Shown here piece after piece: positions 1 to 5,599 of a DNA stretch of 7,237 bases. Position 1 is the stretch's first letter. Every line of letters starts with the position of its first letter. Origin of the DNA: Candidatus Poribacteria bacterium (lineage in GTDB: Bacteria > Poribacteria > WGA-4E > B28-G17). Below the pieces are notes generated by a model, which did not search any database, was not told the origin of the DNA, and worked only from the letters and a program-made list of their open reading frames with translations. Both the position numbers and the translations under genes were made by a program. Location: the NCBI GenBank assembly GCA_003645735.1, contig QNBQ01000071.1, positions 1 through 7,237 on the forward strand, given 5' to 3'.

Positions 1-2539
1 CCTCAAGCTGGGCGTCTATGTTGGAGAGGGCGATCTCCCTGGCCACCTCCATGTTGAACCTGATGGTCCCGTCCAGCGGGTTCATCCGCCAGGCCTTGTA
101 GGCGAGTTGGGCAGCCCTCTCGAACTGCCCCTTGGCGTAGGCGATCTGGGCGTCGATCAAGAGCTGGGTGGCCTTGAAATACCTGCTCAGCTTGTCCTCA
201 ACTTCCCTCCTCTCCTCGGGGGTATCGCCGTAGTTGACCAGGTAGGGTATGACGCTCCGCCTGAAAGGCTTCATGGCGATGAGGTTTTCCGCGGTCGTCT
301 CCATCAGCCCCGGCCCGAAGAACTCCAGGCGGGGGTGGTCGTCGGTGTGGATCTCCCCCTCCCCGACGAACCTCCTCAGCGCCTCCTCGTCCATCATGAA
401 CGAGTCGAGCAACGAGTAGGCGTCCAGATCGTCGTGCTCCAGCCCCTCCCTCACGCCCGGGGCGGAGGCGCGTTTGACGAAATCCTTGAAATCGATCCTG
501 AGCGGTTTTCGGGTGCCTATCAGGATGACGAAGTCGGGCGTGAACTTATACCAGAGGGTGGTGTGGGGGAAGACCTCCATGAAGGTTCGGATCACCATCT
601 TGAACTGATCCAGCGGCAGCCTGTGGAGCGGCACCCACTGGCACATCACCCCGTTCTCCGTCAGTATCCGTTTGCACAGCTCGTAGAAATCCTTGCTGTA
701 GATGTTCGAGCTGCCCGAGCTGACGAGGGGGTGGATTATACCGGTGGAGATCATGTCGTATTTCCGATCGGTCGTCAGGATGAAGTTCCTGCCGTCCTCT
801 ATGAAGAGGTGGACCAGCGGGCTTTTGAAGACGTTTTTGTTGACGTGGGTGAAGAACCTCTCGGCGGCCTTGATCACCCCGGGGGAGATCTCCACGGCGT
901 CCACCTCAACCCCGTGTTGGGTGACCGAATAGGTGGTCAGGCCCATCCCGACGCCCACCACCAACGCCCTCCTGGGGTTCGGGTGAAGCAGCAGGGGGAG
1001 GTGGGCTATCACCCTGTGGGAGGGGGAGTCCCATCTCGAGTCCTCGGCGGCGCGGTTGGCGTCGACGTATAGCGATCTCGTCCCGTCCTCGTCCTCCAAA
1101 ACGGTCACGGTCGCGTCCACGCCCTCCTCATAGAATAGCAGCTTGGCGTTGGGATGCTGATACCTGAATATGGCGCTCTTCAGGACTATGGGCTTGTGGC
1201 TGACGGGGATGAAAATCCCCTCCAACCCGAGCAGAACGATGAGAGCGGGGGCGAGCTGTTTGGGGCGGACCCCCTCCTTTCGGATCAGCCAGATCCCCAG
1301 AAGTCCGTTGACGAGGGCGATCGCCAAAGCGCCCCGCTGTATCCCTAAAAGCGGGATCAGAACGAAGCCCGATGTGAACGATCCGAGTATAGAGCCGAGC
1401 GTGTTGGACGCGTAAACCGTCCCGACCTGCCCGCTCAGATGCGGCAACTCCGACACGAACGCCTTGACCGCCAATGGGAAGACGGCGCCCATCATGAAGG
1501 TCGGGACGAACATCATCGACAGAGCCGGCGTGAACTTCCCCATGATGAAGTTGAACCAGGTCGGCCTCTTGAAGAGGGCGCCTATCGAGTAGATCTCGCC
1601 GAAGAGGGGAAGCAACAGGATGGCCGAGACGGCGATGCCGACCTGGAGCAGCCCGAGCGGGAGAAGCGGTTTAGGGGTTTTATCGGCTGCCTTGGAGAAG
1701 ACGAAGCTCCCGACGGCTATCCCCAGGAGGAAGGAGGCGAGCATCGTCGAGAAGGCGTAGGTCGTGCTGCCCAGGAAGAAGACCAGGACCCTTGTCCAGA
1801 GCACTTCATACGATAGGGCGCAGAAGCCGGATATCCCAACGGCCCAAAGGACAAGCCTCCTGGCGGAGGAGGGGCGAACCTCGGCTTTCTCATCCCGATG
1901 CGTCGAAACCCTCAGGGGAGGAAGTCCCCTCTGAAGCAAAGCGGCTCCGACGGCTGCGCCGAAGTTCAGGAAGGCGGCGAGGATCAGCGTCTCCCTCACG
2001 CCCAACGCCCTTATCAGGACGAAGCCGGTCGCGACCGTCCCGCAGACGGCCCCGAAGGTGTTGACCGAGTAAAGCCCACCGACGTCCCATCCCACGCTCT
2101 CCAGTTTTGAAACGGCTCCCCTGCTTATGATCGGCAGCGTGGCGCCCATCAGGGTCGTCGGAACGAGCAGAACTAGGAAGGCGAGGGCGAACCGGATGAG
2201 CGAGATCGCGTAAAACGAGACGTCCAACGTCCTGTGCAGCGAGACGTAGACGGATGCGAGGCTCTTCAGGATGAGGGGGAAGAGGAGGGCGAAGACGCCT
2301 ATCCCTATCTCCAGACCGGCGTATGTGATGAGCGGTTTTTCAAACCTCTCCAGCTTCCTGGAGAGGTAGAAGCTCCCGAGGGCGAGGCCGCCCATGAAGG
2401 CCGTAAGCACGGTCGAGGTGGCGTAGACGGTGCTGCCGAAGACCAGCGTCAACATCCGCGTCCAGATCACCTCATACACCAGCCCGGCCGCGCCCGAGAC
2501 GAAGAAGATGAAGAGCAGAACCGGCTTAAAACCCCTCAT
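1..2539 (-). CDS. Fused membrane (MFS-like) / spermidine-synthase-like protein with TPR-like tail, C-terminus beyond window
   Basis: My translation from ATG at 2539 stays open for 846 codons to the left edge, so the C-terminus is missing. Residues 1-446 are largely hydrophobic and form two related halves. Motif YEVIWTR at 22-28 recurs as YEVLWTR at 244-250, each followed by a GST.YA.ST stretch; LMGATLP (130-136) recurs as MMGAVFP (349-355), and an NT.G...G....GFVLI motif also occurs in both. A charged loop at about 205-228 separates them. Residues about 465-680 resemble the spermidine synthase/methyltransferase fold: SAM-binding loop GVGMG at 529-533, acidic E550 ending strand 2, FYELCKRIL, then the family motif QWVPL at 635-639. 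TDDHPRLEFF (732-741) is also typical of the fused family. Residues about 787-840 look like TPR helices. Where spermidine synthases carry a catalytic Asp, this reads YDMISTGIIHPL (594-605), so polyamine synthesis is doubtful. The substrate is unknown. GGAG lies 7 bases before the start, and the gap to the upstream gene is 4 bases. Confidence 0.88.
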   Translation of the reverse strand, partial: MRGFKPVLLFIFFVSGAAGLVYEVIWTRMLTLVFGSTVYATSTVLTAFMGGLALGSFYLSRKLERFEKPLITYAGLEIGIGVFALLFPLILKSLASVYVSLHRTLDVSFYAISLIRFALAFLVLLVPTTLMGATLPIISRGAVSKLESVGWDVGGLYSVNTFGAVCGTVATGFVLIRALGVRETLILAAFLNFGAAVGAALLQRGLPPLRVSTHRDEKAEVRPSSARRLVLWAVGISGFCALSYEVLWTRVLVFFLGSTTYAFSTMLASFLLGIAVGSFVFSKAADKTPKPLLPLGLLQVGIAVSAILLLPLFGEIYSIGALFKRPTWFNFIMGKFTPALSMMFVPTFMMGAVFPLAVKAFVSELPHLSGQVGTVYASNTLGSILGSFTSGFVLIPLLGIQRGALAIALVNGLLGIWLIRKEGVRPKQLAPALIVLLGLEGIFIPVSHKPIVLKSAIFRYQHPNAKLLFYEEGVDATVTVLEDEDGTRSLYVDANRAAEDSRWDSPSHRVIAHLPLLLHPNPRRALVVGVGMGLTTYSVTQHGVEVDAVEISPGVIKAAERFFTHVNKNVFKSPLVHLFIEDGRNFILTTDRKYDMISTGIIHPLVSSGSSNIYSKDFYELCKRILTENGVMCQWVPLHRLPLDQFKMVIRTFMEVFPHTTLWYKFTPDFVILIGTRKPLRIDFKDFVKRASAPGVREGLEHDDLDAYSLLDSFMMDEEALRRFVGEGEIHTDDHPRLEFFGPGLMETTAENLIAMKPFRRSVIPYLVNYGDTPEERREVEDKLSRYFKATQLLIDAQIAYAKGQFERAAQLAYKAWRMNPLDGTIRFNMEVAREIALSNIDAQLE

Positions 2540-2543
2540 CCGC

Positions 2544-2927
2544 TCACTCCAGCTCGGTCATCGGCATCTCAGGCGAACAGGGGTTGGGGTATAGCTTAAG
2601 CTCCCTCGGCTCCAGGATCAGATCGAGAACCCCCATCACAACCGCCCCCAAAAGACCATATTCCCTGCCCGGCAGCACCAGCGCCTCGAAGACGCCCCTT
2701 CTGCCGCACACCTCGAGCTCGACGTCGGCGACCACATCCAGCTCCGCCGTCCTGCCGTCGGCGAACCTGACCCTCTCCTTCCTGACGAGGGGGAAATCGA
2801 ACTCGCGCTGCACCCATTCGGGGATGGTCAGCATGAGGCTTCCGGAGTCGACCTTCATCATCAGCTCTATAGGCTCCGCCTCATCGCGGAACTTTTTGAT
2901 CTTAACGGCGGCATAGGCGATCCCCAT
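2544..2927 (-). CDS. Clan AA (retropepsin-like) aspartic protease family protein
   Basis: A 127-residue protein with the layout of small bacterial single-domain retropepsin-like proteins. It has an N-terminal strand (MGIAYAAVKI), the active-site signature KVDSGS with D27-S28-G29 where the family more often has DTG, then IPEWV, a paired-strand region with RVRFADGRTAELDV (52-65), the hydrophobic LLGAVVMGVLDL segment (92-103) and the family-typical ending EPRELKLYPNP (106-116). Eleven further residues follow. Such proteins work as dimers, with one Asp from each subunit. There is no signal peptide or membrane segment, so it is probably cytoplasmic. I chose ATG at 2927 because AAGGGG lies 5 bases upstream and homologues typically begin MG; a GTG at 2933 overlapping the nadE stop would add two residues. 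It starts 2 bases after nadE and ends 4 bases before the membrane protein gene. Proteolytic activity and substrate are not shown by the sequence. Confidence 0.82.
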   Translation of the reverse strand: MGIAYAAVKIKKFRDEAEPIELMMKVDSGSLMLTIPEWVQREFDFPLVRKERVRFADGRTAELDVVADVELEVCGRRGVFEALVLPGREYGLLGAVVMGVLDLILEPRELKLYPNPCSPEMPMTELE

Positions 2928-2929
2928 CC

Positions 2930-4672
2930 TCACCCCTTCGGGATGTATCGGTTGGTTATGGGCATCCTCCTGTCCTTGCCGAAGGCCCTGGGGGTTATCT
3001 TTATGCCGGGCGGGGCCTGACGCCGTTTATACTCGTTCCTATCGACCATCCGGATGACCTCCAAAACCACCTCCCTGTCGAAGCCCATCTCGACGATCTC
3101 ATCGACGCTCCTGTCCTCCTCGACGTAGGCGTGGAGGATCGGGTCGAGGATGGAGTATTCGGGGATGGAGTCGCTGTCCTTCTGATTGGGCCTGAGCTCG
3201 GCTGAAGGCGGCCTGGTGAAGACCGTCCGGGGGATCAGGTCGTATCCCGCTACTTTATTCCGGTATTCGGCAAGCTCGTAGACCAGCGTCTTCGGCACGT
3301 CCTTCAGGACGGAGAACCCGCCTGCCATGTCGCCGTAAAGCGTGCAGTATCCGACGCTCACCTCGCTCTTGTTGCCGGTCGAAAGCACCAGGGCGCCGAA
3401 CTTGTTGGAGAGCGCCATCAATATGTTGCCCCTTATCCTGGCCTGTATGTTCTCCTCCGTCACGTCCGGCTCGTATCCCTCGAAAACGGGCGCCAGCGTG
3501 TCCAGATAGGCCTGGAAGATCTTCTCTATCGGTATGACCAGGAACCGTATCCCCAGGTTTTCGGCCAGCTTCCTGGCGTCGGTCTGCGTCCCGATGGAGG
3601 AGTATCTGGAGGGCATCGACACGCCCAGGACGTTCTCCTTGCCCAGGGCGTCGACCGCTATGACGGTCGTCAGCGACGAGTCTATCCCCCCGCTCATCCC
3701 GACTATGGCCTGTTTGAAGTTGTTTTTGCGGAAATAATCCCGCGTGCCTAGGACCAGGGCTCTATAGATCTCCTCCACCCTGTCGTAAAGATCGTGCATG
3801 GTCGGGACGATCTCGCCTCTCTTAGGAGGAGAGGGGAGATCCTCAAGCTCCACGAATTCGATCTCGTAATCCGACCTCCTCGCCTCGGGCCTCCACATCC
3901 GCCTTCTGGGGTCGTGCAGCCTGGCTTTAAAAACCTCCTCAAGGTTCAGATCGGCCACCACAAGCTCCTCTTCGAACAGCTTACCCCTGGCGATCAGCTC
4001 CCCCTGCTGGTTGAAGACGGCGCTGCCGCCGTCGAAGACCAGCTCGTCCTGTCCCCCGACCAGGTTGTTGTAGGCGACGAATACGAGGTTATCGTTGGCG
4101 CGGGTGGCCAGCATCCTCTCCCGCGCCTGGACCTTTCCGGCGTGATAGGGCGAGGCGGAGATGTTCAGTATAAGCTCCGCCCCTCCGGCCAGCGACTGAT
4201 CCCTCGTCGGCCCCTGCGGATACCACATATCCTCACAGATGTTGATCGCCGCCTTATGCCCCTTCAGAGAGAAGATCAGAAGCTTCTCCCCCGCTTGAAA
4301 GTATCTGTTCTCATCGAAGGCGGAGTGGTTGGGTAAGTGGATCTTGTGGTAGACGCCTTTGAGCTGGCCGTCGTGTATGAGGGCGGCGGCGTTGTAGATG
4401 TCCTCGCCCCGATCGACGAACCCCACGATCGCGGTTATCCCTTTACACTCGGCGGCCACGTCTTGAAGCGCCTTGAGGTTGGCGGAGATGAAATCGGGTT
4501 TCAGCAGCAGATCCTCGGGGGGGTAGCCGGTTATGGCCAGCTCGGGGAAGGTGACGATGTCGGCCCCTATCTCCTTCGCCCTGCGGAGGTATTCCTTTAT
4601 CTTCCTGACGTTCCCCTCGATATCGCCCACGGTGGTGTTTATCTGGGCCATTGCGAGGCGGATCTTGGACAC
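2930..4672 (-). CDS. nadE: Glutamine-dependent NAD+ synthetase
   Basis: Converts deamido-NAD+ (nicotinate adenine dinucleotide) to NAD+ using ATP and ammonia released from glutamine, the last step of NAD synthesis, in the cytoplasm. The 580-residue protein has the two-domain form. The N-terminal nitrilase-type glutaminase (about 4-270) shows the full Glu-Lys-Cys triad: E44 in FPELAITGYPPEDL, K110 in YHKIHLP and C146 in NICEDMW. The C-terminal synthetase (about 290-580) has the ATP pyrophosphatase loop SGGIDSS at 327-333, STGNKSE at 431-437, GDMAGGF at 447-453 and the ending KITPRAFGKDRRMPITNRYIP. Length is usual for the glutamine-dependent class. The GTG start at 4672 gives the expected SKIRLAMAQINTTVGD beginning, with GGGGGA 6 bases upstream; the next in-frame ATG (residue 8) would remove part of the first beta strand. 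It lies 3 bases after the macro-like gene and 2 bases before the protease-like gene. Nothing appears broken. Confidence 0.97.
   Translation of the reverse strand: MSKIRLAMAQINTTVGDIEGNVRKIKEYLRRAKEIGADIVTFPELAITGYPPEDLLLKPDFISANLKALQDVAAECKGITAIVGFVDRGEDIYNAAALIHDGQLKGVYHKIHLPNHSAFDENRYFQAGEKLLIFSLKGHKAAINICEDMWYPQGPTRDQSLAGGAELILNISASPYHAGKVQARERMLATRANDNLVFVAYNNLVGGQDELVFDGGSAVFNQQGELIARGKLFEEELVVADLNLEEVFKARLHDPRRRMWRPEARRSDYEIEFVELEDLPSPPKRGEIVPTMHDLYDRVEEIYRALVLGTRDYFRKNNFKQAIVGMSGGIDSSLTTVIAVDALGKENVLGVSMPSRYSSIGTQTDARKLAENLGIRFLVIPIEKIFQAYLDTLAPVFEGYEPDVTEENIQARIRGNILMALSNKFGALVLSTGNKSEVSVGYCTLYGDMAGGFSVLKDVPKTLVYELAEYRNKVAGYDLIPRTVFTRPPSAELRPNQKDSDSIPEYSILDPILHAYVEEDRSVDEIVEMGFDREVVLEVIRMVDRNEYKRRQAPPGIKITPRAFGKDRRMPITNRYIPKG
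2933..2938 (-). promoter_or_regulatory. Ribosome binding site for the clan AA protease gene
   Basis: AAGGGG sits inside the last nadE codons, 5 bases before ATG 2927. It favours that ATG over the GTG at 2933, which the site would overlap. Confidence 0.55.
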
Positions 4673-4675
4673 CCC

Positions 4676-5176
4676 TTATCCCCCCTTGAGCGCCTCCTCG
4701 ACCGCTTTGGCCTTCTCCGGGTTGAACTCGACGATGAGCAGCTTCGCATCTGACGCCCCGGCCTCCTCGAACGCCTTTTTCGAGCCGGAGGCGACCCTCT
4801 TGGCGGCCTCGACCGGGTCAAGCCCGCCTATCCCCGCTCCGTGGATTATGGTCGCTATCGTCCTGCCGTGTTTCAGCCCTTCTTTAGCGGCGGCGTAGGC
4901 TGCTTTCTCGACCTCCTCGTAGCCGAAGGAGGCCGAGCTCCCCAGCCCCACGACCAGAACCTTTTTGGCCTTGACGCTCCCCTGGCCGTCCAGGACGAGA
5001 CACTCCCCCAGCTCGCCGTCGAAATCGGCTATTGCCCTTGTTATGGCCCCGTTCATGGCCCTGTCCATCGCCCCGGTGGCCCCTCCGGGGTGCTTAACCC
5101 CCCTGAACAAGTTCACCACCGCCACGTCACACTCCACATCGGTTATCGATCCCTGTCTGACCTCGACCATCTCCAT
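4676..5176 (-). CDS. Stand-alone M17 (leucyl aminopeptidase) N-terminal, macro-like domain protein
   Basis: A 166-residue protein matching only the N-terminal domain of cytosol/leucyl aminopeptidases. Signs are VEVRQGSITDVECDVAVVNL at 4-23, GGATGAMDRAMNGAITRAI at 31-49, the VLVVGLG strand at 73-79, and IHGAGIGGLDPVEAAKRV at 111-128. It then reaches LLIVEFNPEKAKAVEEAL, which in full-length enzymes leads into the catalytic domain, and stops. The metal-binding peptidase domain is absent and the next gene is nadE, so this is an orphan domain and cannot itself be an aminopeptidase. The end coincides with the domain boundary and the reading frame is intact, which argues for a genuine single-domain protein. 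The M17 N-domain has a macro-domain-like fold; whether this one binds ADP-ribose or another nucleotide is unknown. I prefer ATG 5176 over GTG 5179 because GAGG lies 7 bases upstream; ATG 5170 has no room for a ribosome site. Confidence 0.82.
   Translation of the reverse strand: MEMVEVRQGSITDVECDVAVVNLFRGVKHPGGATGAMDRAMNGAITRAIADFDGELGECLVLDGQGSVKAKKVLVVGLGSSASFGYEEVEKAAYAAAKEGLKHGRTIATIIHGAGIGGLDPVEAAKRVASGSKKAFEEAGASDAKLLIVEFNPEKAKAVEEALKGG
4679..4684 (-). promoter_or_regulatory. Ribosome binding site supporting the nadE GTG start
   Basis: GGGGGA at the end of the preceding gene lies 6 bases before GTG 4672. It supports the non-ATG start that preserves the first strand of the glutaminase domain. 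Confidence 0.5.
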
Positions 5177-5180
5177 CACC

Positions 5181-5261
5181 TCACCTCAAAGCTCCGATTA
5201 TTTTGAGCAGACCGATCAAAAACTCTGAGAAAAGCGTGAACCAAAGCGGTATCCACCACAT
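5181..5261 (-). other. Out-of-frame 26-codon membrane segment (displaced 3' end of the coiled-coil gene, or a separate microprotein)
   Basis: ATG at 5261 to TGA at 5183-5181 encodes 26 residues beginning MWWIPLWFTLFSEFLIG, followed by a short hydrophobic stretch and ending ALR. The first 24 residues are almost all hydrophobic or aromatic and would suit a single membrane helix. It overlaps the last 15 codons of the coiled-coil frame in the -1 frame. A TAG two codons before the ATG (5267-5265) confines any frame change to about 5258-5267. A weak AGG (5272-5270) lies 8 bases before the ATG, so independent initiation is possible but less attractive than a one-base loss. Confidence 0.6.
5184..5187 (-). 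promoter_or_regulatory. Ribosome binding site for the macro-like domain gene
   Basis: GAGG lies 7 bases before ATG 5176, deciding between the three nearby candidate starts (5179, 5176, 5170). It overlaps the last codons of the displaced membrane-segment frame, as expected for tightly coupled operon genes. Confidence 0.6.
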
Positions 5262-5587
5262 AAGCTAAACCTGGCCTCGATCGATTCAAAACGGGCATCC
5301 ACCGCCTGAAAACGCGTATCCATCTCCCTCCGAAGCGCCTCTATCTCCCTCATAACTCCTTCTTGAAACGTTCTCATCTCCCTGACCATGCTTTCCCTGT
5401 CGGCTTTCATCTCCTCCCTGACGATCTGGATCAGCTCCTTCAACCCGCTCTCCACCTCCCTCGTCTCGCTCTCCCGCTTTTCAAGCTCGTCGACCATCCA
5501 GAGCAGCGCGTTGGCGAGCCGATCGTCTATCTTGCCCTCCTCGACCAGCTTTTTGAGGGACTCCCTCACGAAATCGGGGACGGGCAT
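5216..5587 (-). CDS. Small coiled-coil protein, probably frameshifted out of a C-terminal membrane anchor
   Basis: As read, 123 residues, function unknown. Residues 1-30 form a small helical head (PDFVRESLKKLVEEGKIDD, then RLANALLWMVDEL). From about 34 to 108 it is highly charged and helical, ending in heptad repeats MDTRFQA, VDARFES and IEARFSL (89-109). After Leu109 the reading frame changes character to a polar CGGYRFGSRF tail. The -1 frame, beginning ATG at 5261 directly after Leu109, instead encodes 26 residues with a hydrophobic membrane segment and ends at 5181. That stop is only 4 bases before the next gene, which fits the spacing of this operon, whereas the stop at 5216 leaves 39 bases. 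The ancestral product was therefore probably about 135 residues: coiled coil plus C-terminal anchor. GGAGG lies 7 bases before the ATG, and the gene begins 12 bases after cysS. Confidence 0.7.
   Translation of the reverse strand: MPVPDFVRESLKKLVEEGKIDDRLANALLWMVDELEKRESETREVESGLKELIQIVREEMKADRESMVREMRTFQEGVMREIEALRREMDTRFQAVDARFESIEARFSLCGGYRFGSRFSQSF
5261..5323 (-). repeat. Three 21-base degenerate repeats coding coiled-coil heptads
   Basis: Three consecutive seven-codon units encode MDTRFQA, VDARFES and IEARFSL. The acidic-x-Arg-Phe core recurs at the same place in each unit. The DNA copies have diverged at several positions, so this is a protein-level heptad pattern that may have grown by tandem duplication. 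Confidence 0.65.
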
Positions 5588-5594
5588 CCTCGTC

Positions 5595-5599
5595 CCTCC
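5595..5599 (-). promoter_or_regulatory. Ribosome binding site for the coiled-coil gene
   Basis: GGAGG directly follows the cysS stop and lies 7 bases before ATG 5587. It is the strongest such site in the window, which suggests that this gene is really translated. Confidence 0.65.

Noticed and set aside
107..1072. Long plus-strand open frame opposite the membrane protein gene
   Set aside because: It is antisense to a frame with clear spermidine-synthase-like motifs. Its composition (rich in Val, Gly, Asp, Pro) is what GC-biased third positions produce on the opposite strand, and there is no ribosome site or family motif.
1..2539. Naming the membrane protein as spermidine synthase (speE)
   Set aside because: It has only fold-level similarity; the catalytic acidic residue is not seen and a large membrane domain is fused, so the symbol would mislead.
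4676..5176. Leucyl aminopeptidase pseudogene
   Set aside because: No remnant of the catalytic domain follows, the frame is intact, and the stop falls at the domain boundary with a tight junction to nadE. A real single-domain gene fits better.
5177..5215. Promoter or terminator in the apparent 39-base gap
   Set aside because: The gap is filled by the displaced hydrophobic coding frame and a ribosome site. There is no -35/-10 pair and no hairpin with a T-run.
5255..5275. Programmed -1 ribosomal frameshift site
   Set aside because: The sequence around the switch (AGG TTT AGC TTA TGT) lacks a canonical X XXY YYZ slippery heptamer, and I see no clear downstream stem. An indel is simpler, though recoding is not excluded.
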